This document shows positions 34,308 to 48,293 of a stretch of DNA of 64,000 bases, in pieces. The stretch spans positions 1,154,001 through 1,218,000 of the forward strand of contig JACCIC010000014.1 in assembly GCA_018907035.1 (NCBI GenBank), written 5' to 3'. Position 1 is the first letter of the stretch. The number at the start of each line of letters is the position of its first letter. The notes below the pieces were generated by a model. The model made no database searches, had not been told where the DNA came from, and saw only the letters and a list, made by a program, of their open reading frames with translations. Source of the DNA: Sycobia sp. Sy_11 (taxonomy: Eukaryota > Arthropoda > Insecta > Hymenoptera > Epichrysomallidae). The translations under genes and the position numbers were made by a program.

Positions 34308-35238
34308 GCAACGAACACCTTAAGTTCGCCGCCAGTTCCTCGTTATTAATAATCAGCGTTACGAACGGCATACTGTGGCTCAACCACGCGCCTATCATTG
34401 CCGAAGCCCCACTCCCTCCCTCTCTAACCGAACGACGAGACCACAATAAACAGACAGACACGCAGGACAGGTCAGCAGATAAAAGAAGAAAAAGAGGTTA
34501 TAGGGAAAAATGATGTAAAATCTCAGAAAGCGGAAAAAAAAGAATTTGTAAATATCTTTCCTTTCCTTCTCTCTATCTGTCTCACACGTACCATCGGTTA
34601 TAAAATGCCATCGGCTCTCACCGAGGAATATCGTGGGAATATCACGACCATGAAATAATATTTCGCGAAATCTAGGTGGTTGCGGGAGAGGGGTAGGCGG
34701 GTGAAGTAGGAAGGTAGTAGATATCGGCGAAAATTTTCCAATTTCCCGGCAATAACAAAGGCGCTGCGGCTCCGGCTCTCGCTCTCTGATGCTCTCGTTT
34801 CGCCCCCACCTCCTCTCGTGGATATACACTTTGCTCGCTCTCGTATCAGCTGCAACCCCCGTCGCAATTGCACCACCGTGCGCACGCACTAAGATATATA
34901 TATATATATATTACAGTAGGCTCTTATTCTGCTCACCAACTCCTCTGGCTGTTACTTTCTCTCCGTCTTTCATGTTCTTTTTTCACCTTATACTCCACAC
35001 GTGTGGTTCGCCACAAAGTCATGACTGGATATTTATCAATTTAGTTTGTAAATAATCATATAACGTCTATTCCTGATTTTACTTATAGTCTCTTTATATC
35101 AAATTGTCACACACACACACGTGCATACACACGCACGCACGCACACACGCACACACAATATTCATGTCCCCCTTATTTTACATTGTTTCAAAATTGCGCA
35201 CATACTCGCGATTCGTTAGAGCGTGACATCCTCAATTC
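34308..35238. other. mixed-composition non-coding DNA
   Basis: No gene. Short TA run at 34893-34911. Imperfect CA/CG-CA repeats at about 35108-35157. The - strand frames between 34395 and 34889 show no domain. Confidence 0.5.
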
Positions 35239-35242
35239 TATA

Positions 35243-35302
<60 letters not shown>
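35239..35302. repeat. (TA)n microsatellite, one interruption
   Basis: About 64 bases of TA with one TT near the left end. Confidence 0.97.
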
Positions 35303-35304
<2 letters not shown>

Positions 35305-36225
35305 ACCGCATCCTTCCGCGTTGCTTATTGCCTTCATCTTTGCTCGGGACCCGGCGGCGGTTTCGATTTCACTTTCACGCCGTCTTCACTGCCTTATAGA
35401 CTTTTGCCTGCTTGAAAAATCACGTTGGTGTTCAATGAGCTGGCAATTAGATAAACCACGTTAAAACAGAGAGGACATTGGAAAATTTATTAAAAGACCA
35501 GATATCTAAACTAATACGATAATAGAAAGATTTTCATTATTAATGAAAGCTGGTGGTTGTTTTAAAATTTATATAATTGTATCTTAATACGACTTTACTT
35601 AATACAATGATTCATTTATTAATCATATTAATCAAGAAGATTCAAATAAATAGAAAAATCATATTACGATACTCTTTCTATGCTTGACTTAATCCTATGA
35701 AATATTCTAAAATAATAAAAATTAGATTTACATTGATAATTTAATTGTAGATAAAGTTGATATAGGTTATATTACCATATAATGTAAACTTAATTCATTA
35801 TGTTGATTAAATAAACCCTAACTATATTATTTAAAAATACCAAAATCATCAGTAAAATATATTTTTTATACACTACATGTATGGGTCATGCTGCAGACAA
35901 AATAGAAACAAAGTTTACCAACATGGCGCAATAAAAAAGCATTCGAAGCATAATAGGATAAACTTTAAGATTCTTGTGAAATTTACCATCTTTTTTAAAA
36001 GCATTTAAATCCTCAAATAATATTTTACATAAAATACAAATCTCAAAAATAACGCTGTGATAATTCGCTGCCTTTTTTAGACGCTTTTAATTTAAAGCTA
36101 GACAAGAATTATTTTATGTTCAGCAAAAACGGAAAGTACAGGACATTTTCACAAGGACAAAGAGCAATTATTATATCCGCAACGGACAAAAGAAAAAGCC
36201 CTGCGCTCGCAGTGTGTAGGTTATG

Positions 36226-36226
<1 letters not shown>
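35303..36226. other. AT-rich non-coding DNA
   Basis: A short GC-richer edge to about 35440, then AT-rich sequence. No gene. Confidence 0.55.

Positions 36227-36276
<50 letters not shown>
36227..36276. repeat. (TA)n microsatellite
   Basis: About 25 TA units, followed by CACGCGTGTG. Confidence 0.97.
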
Positions 36277-36279
<3 letters not shown>

Positions 36280-39200
36280 GCGTGTGTCACTTTTCCCAAC
36301 GACAGGGTGACTTCAGTTTTCTTCGAATGTAATACTGCATCCGCAGTTACGTCCTCGCTCCGCGACTATAATATACTGTTTTCTCTAAATTTATTTTTAG
36401 GATTTATATTTCTCGGTCTATTATACAGGGAAAAAAACTATAGCGAATTTTTCAACGTTGACGCAGCTGAAGCCTGGAATGAATTGCGCCGGCGCTTTTT
36501 TATGTTCAGTTTTTAGATTGCGAAAAATATATGTATGCATATAATACAACTCCTGTATACGTAATCGCAGATAATATTCGACGAAGCACAGGCCATGCGC
36601 AATCTAAATGAGCCCAGCTCGGATACTCTTCACAACCTCACCTGTTCGAAGTCGAAGTTCCATTGTTTCTGATAAGCACTCGAAATGTCTTTCGTGGCTT
36701 TCCACTTGCATTTACTGATTCGATTATTACGACTAATGTTGCTAGTTTTTTTCCTCCGTTGCCCGGTCTTTGCAGCTGACGACAATATGAACATTCTATT
36801 ATTTGTTCTAGGTTATTTCCACGAACTATATACTTTTGTATTATGAACTTGTTATTCACTCACATAAAAATATCATCTGCCGTTATTATATGTATCTAAA
36901 TATTATATGGAGAGTTGGTTGAATTACGATATGACACTCGCGAACTGTTGCGTATAACGATCGTTTTCAATTGCACCATATAATAACGTTAAATGGCAGA
37001 AAGTATTGAATATGATAAAAGAATTTAAGAAAATAAAATATTTTATGGACACAAATTATAATAGGCTGCATGCAGAAAAAGACTAAAATTTTTATTAATA
37101 TGTTGCGATTGTTTTTCGAAGTGTTGGCAGCTGCTTCAGATTGCACTTATACGTATGACGGCATATCGATTATTATCGACTGCAAAATTTTTTCTCTTTT
37201 TTCCCATATTTTATGTATGCAATTCCCGCCAAATTCGAATTATTATCTTTGAGAATTTTTCACATTTAGATAGATGCTCAATCATTGTAAAGCATTCAAA
37301 TTATTCTAATAATAAATTTTCTAACCTATATTTATGCGACATGTGTATATAATTTAGAGCGAGTATCACGTGTATAATACTTATATATAATTAGTTATAT
37401 TCGTGACTATAAAAAAGGCCGAAGAAGAACGATGAAGAGAATCTTCTGCAATATGGCGCATGCGTCATATCGTCAATGTAAACAAACGCTTATAATGAAA
37501 TGAATAGAACGAACTTGACTCCGCAGTCCGCGCCTCCTAACCCCTCCTATCATTCAATATCGAATAATTGTATATTATATAATATTTGTATATAACATAT
37601 GTGTGGTCATAAGATCAAAACAAGATAAGCATAATGTAGTTGACTATTTTTATCCATGATCGCGGCCGACATGTAAATATAGCAGTCTACTATGGCAATC
37701 CTTCGATATTACACGAGCTTATACTTTTTTTATTTTTTCACGATGCATATACATCGATGTATATTATATACCTATTTCTGCAATGCTCAATAAAGTTCAG
37801 TGTATTTTTTAGTTCTGTGTCATCTTACTCGAAGTGCTAAAATATTTTATCGAGAACTACTTAGGTATCGGATACAAAAGAAAGACAATAATAGCGTTCA
37901 GTATATACGAAAATAATTGAAATTAAGGAGACGTATATTTTAAACAATAATTGAAAATTAAATTCATAATAAATAGCGATGGACTTTGCTAAAAAATTAG
38001 ACAGGATAAAAAATCGAATATTTTTTTTATTAAGTACAAGAGTCGTATAAACAGACGATATAATGGTCGTATCAAAATAGTATACAGCATTAAGCATAGG
38101 TATTATGTACGAAATAGAATTCAAAATACCTGTACTATAATTCAGCACATAATCGCGCGTTTGAGTATAGCTAACACGTATAGATAAGGATAAGTACCGC
38201 CATTTCTTCAGCCTCAACCATACGCATAAACTTTTTACAAACTTAGTGACGGGGGGGGGCGTATAAGAGTGCTCTAAAAGTAAAAGAGAAAACCTGCGTA
38301 TAAAACTGGCGCGCACGAGTGTACGACAATATATAAAGGTGAAGAGAGGGAAAATAAAGGAGCTTCCTATATATAATCTGCCGAGAGAGCGAGCGAGGGA
38401 GCGAGAAAAGGGACCGTGCGAACGAGTATAGGCGACGACACCACGACTGCACGTGCGCGAGGCGTCAGAGAGCAGCCAGTTGCCGGCTGATGGATGCGGT
38501 ATCGGTATTTCGGTACTGTAGGCGAGTGCTGTATCGTATTAGGACTGGATTATCGAGCCTCCCATTGCACCGCAGTTCGCCGAAAAGAACGTGTTATATT
38601 ATGCGCGGCAAGAAAGGGGAAGGAGAGATTAATAGTTCGAAGCGCCAGCTATACTTACTTGCTCGCAATTGGCGCGGATTCGCTTTCAATGGGTATATTT
38701 ATATTCAGGGGCGTAGACATCACGGATGCGTCGTGGGTGTCGGGATAGCCAGACAAACTATATAGATTTCTGTATGGCCGACGACACCATTTATAGCAAG
38801 ATGTGTATTTAGCTGCCCAATTTATTAAATATAAAGCATAAAAAGTACTTTTAATGTAAATATAGATTTTAATCCAAGTTTCAAATGAAGAAGGTTATAT
38901 AGAAAAGTTTGTTTTTTCTCTAATAAGGAAATATTAATTTTTAATATTATTAAACTCGTTAATTTTCTTTTGCAATATAGTTTTCTTTTTATTTAGACTA
39001 TTGGTTTTCTATATTTATTTTACTTGCGTTAAAACTATTAAGAAAAATAAATCTGTTTGAAAAATTTTTATTTCATTTTATGACAACATGTGTTGCATTC
39101 AAATGTAAGGCAAATAATTATAATTTATTAATTTTATTTTATATAATAAGCCATGACATTATAAAATATACTACAGCATTTTAATAAGTTCTCCTCATTC

Positions 39201-39280
39201 AAAGATCGTATTATCTGTATACCGTTTCTGCTTTCATTCGGTGGCATCCTCGTACACTTTGCCAATATTCCTGCGGCTGC
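36277..39280. other. AT-rich non-coding DNA
   Basis: No gene. A patch of balanced composition lies at about 38240-38760 and includes a G run at 38249-38257. The frames over it have no domain. Confidence 0.55.
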
Positions 39281-39404
39281 ATCACAGCACGTGCGCAAAG
39301 AATCGGGGACTCGCGCCAAAACGACTGAAGACCCCTCCCCCACCCTCGCTTCGCTCACTCAGCAGGCAAAAGGGCCGCGCGCGGCGAAGAATGATCCGGA
39401 AAGC

Positions 39405-39462
<58 letters not shown>

Positions 39463-40020
39463 GAAAATGAAGGGACGGGCGGAGGATGACGGTGGGAGAG
39501 GGAGTACTAATCGCATTCCCCGCACAATTTACATTTAATCAAAGGGAAAGCCCATTGGCCTCGTGCTATTTGCTTGCCATTGAAATCTCGCCCCCGGGAA
39601 CCGGCGTCGCGGCATGGCGACGGCGCTGCAGCTCGCAGCTCGCGCCTCGTGGACGGAATTCGTAAAGTCGAAGGCATCCGACGAGGTGTGGGGGAGGGGG
39701 GCGGAGAGGAGGGAGAGATCAGTCGCTTTCCCGGGTCCGCTCTCTCGCAGAGCGAAGGCTTTTAAATTAACGAACCTATCGTCCGTTGCCGCTTTTACTT
39801 TTGCCACTGGTGCCTGCCGCTGTCTCCCCCTCTCCCTCCACGCGCTTTCCACCCTTTTTTCGCACTCGCCTCTGCTCACGCTCTTCGCCCCCTTGCCGCC
39901 CCCTCCCTCGCCGCCCTCTTGAAACGGCCGGTAGGTAAGCTCCATTCCATTCTTTCCCTTTTTGCGCAACGCGCTATATCGACTCTCGGAGTTACGAGTA
40001 CGCGGGGGTGTCTAACGCGT
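39281..40020. other. GC-rich island
   Basis: CpG-dense sequence split by the GA tract at 39408-39459. A pyrimidine-rich part spans about 39815-39920. Open frames on both strands are composition artefacts. Confidence 0.55.
39408..39459. repeat. (GA)n microsatellite
   Basis: About 25 GA units without interruption. Confidence 0.97.
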
Positions 40021-40021
40021 G

Positions 40022-40023
<2 letters not shown>

Positions 40024-40079
<56 letters not shown>
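40024..40079. repeat. (TA)n microsatellite
   Basis: About 28 TA units at the right edge of a GC-rich island. Confidence 0.97.
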
Positions 40080-41793
40080 CTATACATCCTCGTGTGTGCA
40101 TTCGGCGATTTTCTCTCCTCCGTACGGCATGTACCTGAGAGATTGCTGGTAGAAAAATTCGGTGCCGAAAATTGTTGTTCGTTCGTTATGCAGTCGTTTC
40201 AATGACATACTTCGGAGGAAATGACGGATATCTTTATTTGGGACATTTGCGTGTTTTTGGGCGAGAGACTTCCCACCCAACGAACTCTCAATCGAACTTC
40301 CTAAATTTTATTATCACTCTTTATTATTAACGCGAACTGTCGACGAACTCTTTATATTAGGTAGTTCGGAAATAGGTCCAATGATTATTGAAATGTTTAA
40401 CGAATTTCTTGAGTTAGATTAAATTCTCCAATATGTCTAATGAGTTGGTAAAAACTTCGAATACATTCTCGAATAATTACATGTGCTTCTAGACTTGGAC
40501 TGATTTTAAAAAAAATTCAATTACGTTTGCGATAATCAAATGAGTTCTGAAAGGATTCAAATGAGTGCGTTAACATGTTGAAGACGTATCACAGTTTCAT
40601 GTAAATGCTCCTAGGTTCTACAAAATTTGTTACGTTGTTAACAATGGTTAATGAAAAGGAAAAAATAATTTATCTAAAAGTTTAGAAAGATTCATGAAAT
40701 ACTGGAAAAGTTATAGTAATTTTTATTTAACACAATTCTTACGGAAAAATAAATAATTTGACTATTTTTGGACTTGAAAAATAATAGTAGTTTTAGTCTA
40801 CGCTGTTTTAACAATTTGTGCAGTAGTAAATACATATCTTCGAAGTCCATATATCTTTTTAATATTTAATGTTTATGATTTATTATTTACAAGATCGAAT
40901 AATTAGTAAAACAGAATCATTATTTATTCGCTAGCAAGTTTGAAAATACGGTTTCCGGTCTAATTTGCAAACGCGAAGTCGGTAAAGTAGGACTTGCCAC
41001 CGAGAGTAAATGAGACCAACTAACCAAACCTAGTTACACAGTCATCCAATACTTTTTCTCGAAAAAATAACAAGCTATGCTAATTGGCACTTGCATGAAA
41101 AAATCAGTTCTGTACAATTTATGAAGTATTGCCAACATTATATTTATATATTAGCATTTAGCTTCCCTAGAGAAACACCCGTTTTCTCGATCTACGCTTA
41201 CATTTTAACAAAGTCTTTAACTTTATTAAAAAATATACTCAGTAAAAAAATGTACCTAATATATTTACAAAGTTAATACTTTTTTACAAAAAAATATTAT
41301 CTGTTTGCTTTGATTACTGTTTTTCGACTTGTAATTTGGCAGTTTTTCGTTTTTTTTTGCAATTGGCATCCGGTACAATCATAACCATAGGTCATATCCA
41401 AAATCTTCAAAAATATCTAACTTAATGCATAGAAACAACACTGAAAAACATTAAAAAATCATTATTTTAACTTTTTATATAATTATTTAAATAAAGACTA
41501 GCTTTAAATAAAGACATAAAAAGTCTTTACTTTTAACATGCTCTTTCTCTTTCTTAAGCTGCGATAGATCCTTAAATGGTGAGAAACCCATCATTGTTGG
41601 GTCGTTCACACAAAATTATTTCATTTCAATGAGTATGACCGCAGTAAATTTGGGCCCTAGCGAAATTGGTCCAGGACCCGGTGCTTTTACAAAAATATAT
41701 TAATTATATGTTACATAAAAAATAATAACTTATAACCACCAAAAATTTTAATACTTCTGTTTTTGAAAATATTAGTTGAAAGACGATGGAAGC

Positions 41794-41797
<4 letters not shown>
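40080..41797. other. AT-rich non-coding DNA
   Basis: No gene. A weak hairpin, ACCCATCATTGTTGGGT, is seen near 41587. Otherwise unremarkable. Confidence 0.55.

Positions 41798-41860
<63 letters not shown>
41798..41860. repeat. (TA)n microsatellite, one interruption
   Basis: About 62 bases of AT repeat with one G near the right end. Confidence 0.97.
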
Positions 41861-41861
<1 letters not shown>

Positions 41862-43440
41862 ATATTCTACTTTTTATTAAAGAATTTTGAACTTAAGAGT
41901 CCGTAACAAGCGAGGGGCCCAGCAGGGTTTTTTCTTTACTTGCATACTATAATTATATCTAAAATATATAAATATTCAAACTGGAACGAAATATATATAT
42001 ACACACATTGTATTATATTCTCATGCGTACTCTTTCACCAATACCAAGACAAAATTATATATACAATACCAAGATCATAGTATTTATGGTTCTACCAAAT
42101 CACACATATGTGTATAGATATCATTAGTTCAGCTTGAATATATTAAATTGATATACCGATAAAAATAGAAGAAATCTTATTCTGATATATTATATATTCA
42201 CTTTTTTAGGTGATAATTAGGTCTACGCTTTTTTTTAATATAAAGGAGTACAAGAGCCTTTCATAAAATGAAAACTCAAAGATAATCAAAACTGCAGAGT
42301 TTATATATAACTACGTAAAGGAGATTAATAAATGTATTTATATTTCAATGGTGTATTTCTACTTCGTTGTTTCGTTTAAGGATTAAAATTAGAATGAAAA
42401 ATGATTAACAATGCTATTTAAATTATTCTACAAAATAACTTTTCCGAACAATCAGAAACAGCTCTTTATTCTATTGCATAATCCAAACAAAAAAGTTAAT
42501 TTTTTGTAGATACTTGAGTAATAATTCATATTTGAACAAAAATTTCTTAAATCAGTATTCTAAGGCAGAACAAAAATAATACTTGTCTTTATAGTCCTAG
42601 CTTATGCTTCGCCAAGTGTTTAGTGACTATGCAATGTGATTTTAAAGAATATTTTGTAATTTTCAAAGGAGCATTCTTGAAATCTTATTAAATACTATAG
42701 TTCGGTAAGTATCGTTTATGACAATGTAATGAAAGCAATTATATATAAAATTAATAAAATTATTAAATAAATGTTTTAAAAATCTTTACCTTTTAATTAC
42801 CATTTATGTAAATAAACATTGACACAAACTAATTTGGTATAAGATGACACACGACCAAGATAATATATATATATATATATATGTAAATATACAAAAAACG
42901 TGTTTTTCTCTAGAAAAAAATTGGTATTAATTATAATAATTTTGTATATGCTATGTTACTTATGTTATTATTATTATACATATTTTAATATAAAATATTA
43001 TTATAATAATAAGAATAAAAAATAAGGAATAATATAAGGAACATAATCTGCCCCTATTCTTCTTAAATTTTTGTACTTGTATTACAAGAATTATTAATTA
43101 AAAAATTTCATAATTGCACGGACGGATTTTTGTTTTAAATTTAACAGAACTCCCTTTCTCCCACTCTACGGTGTATATTATAGAGAAAAAACAATATTGC
43201 GTTCAAACGCGATATATATACAGTCGCGATTGCCAAAAGACAATTAATCCGAATGTTTTATCGATGCACGAGCGAATGGCGCGGTGAAAAAGAAAGTTGG
43301 AAAAAATATTTTCACGACCGCGATTCGCGCCGTTCGGCTGTGAAAAACAAAACGAAGCAAAAAAAAAAAACAATGACATTAAAAAGCCTTTTTCTGCCCG
43401 ACGACGCGTCTAGCGCCCCGTGTTTATATATATAGTATAT
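41861..43440. other. AT-rich non-coding DNA
   Basis: No gene. A short TA run lies at 42863-42881. The sequence turns CpG-richer after about 43250. Confidence 0.55.
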
Positions 43441-44090
43441 AGCTTTCTCTCGCACCGCGCACTCGGCTCGTTCGAACGAGAGAGACGGCCGCTGAAAACG
43501 TCGGGAGGAGAGCCGGGCGCAGCATTGGCTTTTCGGTCCACGGTGTAAATCTGCCGAATAAAACGAAGAGAGCCCGACCATTAAGTAATCCCGCCTAGAA
43601 ATGGGAGGGAAACCGGCAGGGAGGGAGAGAGGGAGAGATTGAGAGAGGGAGTGAGGGGGGTGGGGAGCAGGGTTCGAGATAGCCGCGGGGCCATTCGAGC
43701 AGACACACACGCGCGCGCGCGCGCGCAAACACACATACGACGAATTGGAGAATCTGAATGTGATAGCGGAGATGTAACGACGGCGCGAGAGGCCGAGACC
43801 GAATCCCCGAAAGGGGTGGCACGGCGGCGATTGATCGGCGCCGCGGCCGCGCATCGCGCGACGAACGGCCGAGGGGCATTGGAACGGTGCTCGAGGGGCG
43901 TGATGGGGTGGTTGGTGGAAGGGAGGGGGGAGGTGCTCGATTATATAATGAAGCAACACGGAATCCCTCTCCGCGGGGCCGTCCGCGCTCTAATGGTGTG
44001 TGCGCTTATCCTACTGCACTCGGGTATATATATAGGCATAATAGGCACGATGGCAAACGTTGCGTTACGACTATCTCAGTGCTCTTCTGC

Positions 44091-44091
<1 letters not shown>
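43441..44091. other. GC-rich, CpG-dense island
   Basis: Island with a GA-rich part (43617-43660), a CG alternating run (43709-43726) leading into CA, and dense CGGC/GCCG. No exon is identifiable even though frames on both strands are open for up to about 200 codons. Confidence 0.58.

Positions 44092-44138
<47 letters not shown>
44092..44138. repeat. (TA)n microsatellite
   Basis: About 23 TA units, followed directly by GAGGGG. Confidence 0.97.
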
Positions 44139-44140
<2 letters not shown>

Positions 44141-44267
44141 GGGTATTTGAAAGCAGAGGGAGTTGGATGGGTATTCGTCATCTGCAATGCCAATGAAAAG
44201 GTCATCGAGAGGAGCGGGCAGCTCTGAAGATTCGCTCGCTCATATCGATTTGGCGATTGTGTCGTTA

Positions 44268-44269
<2 letters not shown>

Positions 44270-44318
<49 letters not shown>
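44270..44318. repeat. (TA)n microsatellite
   Basis: About 24 TA units, 130 bases from the previous array. Confidence 0.97.
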
Positions 44319-44320
<2 letters not shown>

Positions 44321-45433
44321 AAATGGCATCCGGCCTTACACACTTGGCCTTCTAATATTTGCGGCTGATAGTGCCGTTCTGTTTGTATAACACGCAGATT
44401 GGAGGGGGGGAGGGGTTGCTTTCGAGAAATTCTAAGGAAATTAGTTTTCAGAGGTAATAGACGCGGATCAACTCTAGTGTATAGAAATGCCCCGATTAAT
44501 GTGTCGTTATGCAAATTCATATGTATTTCTATAAATGATTGGCTAAAATTATTAGCGTCTTTAACGGACGGTTTACTATTTTTATTTACGTAATTTAGGA
44601 TTCGGTCTGCATAGCCATATGGCGGGAATAATAAACTGAGTTACTCTTCGATATGAAAAAATTAATCTAAAATAAAGGAACATTTATCCTATTTCCATGT
44701 AACTTTTTGTACTCCAAAGATCTATTTGTGTACCCCTTAGTGTGATTATTCCTATTTCTGTGACTGCATTCAGACGTTTATTCTTATTTCTGTGCCCATC
44801 TTCAGTATTATTTCATTATTATACGCTTGTCTTCGAGTTTTCGAATTAAGCATCAATGCGCACAGTATATATAGTTATTTTTAATGCAACCACGCAAATG
44901 AACGTCTTTGCTTAATGGCAAAGCAAAAACTCTGTAACGAAGGACGCATCTTCGAACACGGGTGTCATTCAAAAACCGAATGGACGCCCGTGGGTATCGA
45001 ATCTGAGCTTTTTTTTCAACCCGGACCATTTCGTCAACGAGTTCACCGAATAATCAGTATCTATTCCACTGGGTTTTACCTCAAGTCTTCCCGGATTCGT
45101 ACACAAATTATAAATATTTTACTTCTAAAAGTATCCGTGTGTCCGTCTAAGGACCAATTCGTAGCTGGCAACGATCCGGTCTTGTCGCCGCAGCTGCCTT
45201 CCGACGGAGCGTCGCGCGACTGCTAACGATCGTCTCTCTCTTTTTTTTCCTTTTTTTTCTACTTTGGCTCGAAGCGACAGTTTCGCGGCGACGACGCGGA
45301 GGAGCGCCCAACGTCTACGAAATCTGCGCCAAACTATAAGCGCAATCAGGCACATCAGTACCATAGGACACTATGCACACTTGTCACTCTTCACCGATAG
45401 TTTGAAAAGTTGCAAATTTCAAAACTCAGACAA

Positions 45434-45438
<5 letters not shown>
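44319..45438. other. non-coding DNA
   Basis: No gene. A G run lies at about 44402-44410. The part at 44915-45230 has balanced composition and an open frame without a recognisable domain. A word GGTATCGAATC near 44994 resembles a B box only weakly. Confidence 0.5.

Positions 45439-45487
<49 letters not shown>
45439..45487. repeat. (TA)n microsatellite
   Basis: About 24 TA units. Confidence 0.97.
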
Positions 45488-45491
<4 letters not shown>

Positions 45492-46174
45492 CCGTGTTTC
45501 GCAATTTGGACGTTCAATAGTTCTATCGCGCGTACACCTGGACGTACTTATTATACCACGAGCCAAGGAGCCGGAAGACGAAGACGGTGCTCCTTGAAAG
45601 CTCGGCAGTTACGTCGCGCCGTTCCTAGATTTTCCAAAATTATTTCTTGACCTCGACGGTATTCCCTAAAAGCTCGGCGGATTTACGATATTCGTTTTAC
45701 AGAAGTTTTCCCACGGCTAAGTTCGCTGAAGGCTCGTAAATGGCATAGGGCGACTTTAAACGTCCGCGTTAATACTGGAACCGGACAATTCGTGGCGGCG
45801 AGTCACGCCGAATAATTTATAATAGAAATTTGCAGCGTTTATTTGTTGTAAAAATTTATGGACACGTGTTTTATGCTTCGCTAGCGAGCTATTTTTAGTT
45901 ATTTTCATTACGGAAGTATCGAGAAACAAACTATTTCTTATACGCGTCATTTTTTTTACATAATACATAATTGTTATTATTTTTTGTACATACACAATGT
46001 TTGGGAATCCGATACGAATTGTTTTATCTTCCTTCAAAACGACGATCTGGAAATTAACGCGTAAACCGTGCGAAGGGGGAAAGAAACGTCACAGCTTCAC
46101 AATTTTATATATGTGTGTATATAATTCAAAAATCGAAATCACTCGAGTCAATTTTCATTCATAAGTCCCATGCA

Positions 46175-46178
<4 letters not shown>
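45488..46178. other. non-coding DNA
   Basis: Balanced composition to about 45750, then AT-rich. No gene. Confidence 0.5.

Positions 46179-46216
<38 letters not shown>
46179..46216. repeat. (TA)n microsatellite
   Basis: About 19 TA units after GCATGCATGCA-like sequence. Confidence 0.96.
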
Positions 46217-46217
<1 letters not shown>

Positions 46218-46434
46218 CACCATTCGCACTTCTATATTATTAAATTTGATGCGTCCTCTGCTACCGCTTCGCCGGTTCCGCCCGCGCAGTAATCCGACGA
46301 GTTATTTCAGGCTCAGCGAGACTGGGAGTCCGCCTTATACAGGAACGGATCTTATATCCATCACAGGAGAGATTCCTCGCGTTTCCCTGAGTTATTTCCC
46401 CGCGCGCGCCTCGGCGACCTCTCGTTCGAACCAT

Positions 46435-46480
<46 letters not shown>

Positions 46481-46790
46481 GCAGCAGGAGAACGGAGAGA
46501 GCGCCGCGTCCCGATAACAATTATTTCCGTTATTAGAAATTTAATAAAGGAGAGAAAGAGCCGTAGGGAGGGAAGAGCGAGGCGCGAGGGTCGCCGCGCC
46601 AAAGGGATCCTTTGAGCGCCTTTACAATGGTGCGCGACCAATCTCTCCCATCGGCAGGACTGGTTTGCGCGCGCCACCTCCACGCCACCTCACCCTCGGA
46701 ATCGGTCACGGGTCAGAGACTCCGTGGCGTACGTGCGTGCGACATGAAGCGAACGAGGATCGGCAAATGGATTTCGGATCAGGGAGAGAG
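46217..46790. other. GC-rich island split by a TA array
   Basis: CpG-rich sequence on both sides of the TA array at 46437-46477. No exon recognised. Confidence 0.55.
46437..46477. repeat. (TA)n microsatellite
   Basis: About 20 TA units inside a GC-rich island. Confidence 0.96.
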
Positions 46791-46805
46791 AGAGAGAGAG
46801 AGAGA
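46791..46805. repeat. short (GA)n tract
   Basis: Seven GA units. Confidence 0.85.
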
Positions 46806-46936
46806 ATAATAATCCAAGGTCGATAATGATAGATTCTAAGAAGAAGGTATTGTTTCAATCGAGATAGGCAAAAAAGTTCTTTTTCTAAATGTATATTCTT
46901 AATTTGTATCTCTAATTGCAAACTTTTTTCTCTTAA

Positions 46937-47592
46937 GAGGCATCTCTAGTCTTTTTGCATAAATTTTCAAGATTTTTTTCTTGCAGTTAACTTTATTATC
47001 ACACTACAATTTTTTTATATTAAAAAAATACATATTGAAGTCTGCAAAAATATTTTTTTTTTCATTTTTATCCAATATGGCCCAGATATGGCTGCCACAA
47101 CGAAGCTTTTTTTGGCTGACATCATATCTTGACACAGGAAGCTCTGAAATGAAAAATTCAACAAGCATATTAAAGTATAAGAAAGTTGCTATAGCCCGTA
47201 CTAGAATTATGAATATTCGATTACATTTGAGCACTTTTTTCAACAACATAACCTCAAAAAATAAGCCGAAAATGAGAAAAGCCCGCCATTTTGTTTTTAT
47301 GTTACTTAAACTTCTGGATTTTAGTACGAGCTATAGCCACTTTCTTATACTTTAATATGCTTTTTGAATTTTTCATTTCAGAGCTTCCTGTGTGAAGATA
47401 TGATATCAGCCAAAAAAAAGCAACCTTCGTTGTGGCAGCCATATCTGGGCCATATTAGATGAAAAATGAAAAAAAATTTTTTGCAGCCTTCAATATGTAT
47501 TTTTTTAATATAAAAAATTGTAGTGTGATAATGAAGTTTACTGCAAGAAAAAAAATCTTGAAAATTTATGCAAAAAGACTAGAGATACCCCC
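46937..47592 (+). mobile_element. TTAA-flanked foldback MITE, copy 1
   Basis: A 656-bp palindromic element. The left arm (46937-47203) and right arm (47322-47592) are near-perfect reverse complements around a loop of about 118 bases. TTAA flanks both ends (46933-46936, 47593-47596). The right end read inward is GGGGGTATCTCTAGTC. TTAA duplication is the hallmark of piggyBac-type transposition, so this is probably a non-autonomous element moved by a piggyBac-like transposase. No transposase is encoded; the frames at 46981-47355 are chance. Its partner copy at 60190 has the loop in the opposite orientation. Confidence 0.88.
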
Positions 47593-47596
47593 TTAA

Positions 47597-47742
47597 ACAG
47601 ACATACCAATTTATACTCATATTTACCTTTGTGAAGTTTCATTACAGAATTATTAAGAAGAAACTTATTTTTTTTATATTATACATATTGCACAGATTGT
47701 ATATATGTTTAATTAATTCGTTCAATTAACTCTACATTCAAT

Positions 47743-47780
<38 letters not shown>

Positions 47781-48236
47781 TTAATATTTGTGCGCGTCCA
47801 ATTCTTCGTGTACTACCTATATCCATTGTATAACTAAATATCAATTTCGTTATTAAGTTCATTACTCCGAATGACGTCGTTCAATCGAAGGTGAATCCAA
47901 ATGAAAATTGACCGTATCAATGAGGCGTCCTTTTGTTTGCTCATACATTACCATACAAATGTGATAGGAACGTAGCGACGATAAAATTGTTTAGCTATGC
48001 TGGCGCAGATAAAGTTTTTGTATGAACTTATAGGCAAGAAATCTAAATACTCTATTAATTCTTCCGTCCCTCTCATAAACCGTCACGTTATTATTGTATA
48101 TCCGCTTGACATTTGTATGTGACTATGAATTTTTCATTTGTGATTTTTTTTTTCGTTCAACTTTTTAATCGTCCTAACTCGCAACGTTTAGAATTTGACA
48201 AACAATTTGTTTAGTATTTACTACCTCTTTGAAGGT

Positions 48237-48238
<2 letters not shown>
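47597..48238. other. AT-rich non-coding DNA
   Basis: No gene. A TA array of about 28 bases lies at 47749-47776. Confidence 0.55.

Positions 48239-48288
<50 letters not shown>
48239..48288. repeat. (TA)n microsatellite
   Basis: About 24 TA units. Confidence 0.97.

Positions 48289-48293
<5 letters not shown>

Noticed and set aside
43312..43959. 215-residue - strand frame, the longest single frame with an overlapping 185-residue + frame nearby
   Set aside because: Pro/Arg/Ser-rich, crosses GA and CG tracts, no domain.
44920..45010. second tRNA/SINE head
   Set aside because: TGGCAAAGCA and GGTATCGAATC only loosely match A and B boxes and there is no A-rich tail.
46981..47355. 124-residue frame inside the first MITE, with related frames in the second
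   Set aside because: Frames lie across the palindromic arms, are not conserved in length between copies, and resemble no transposase.
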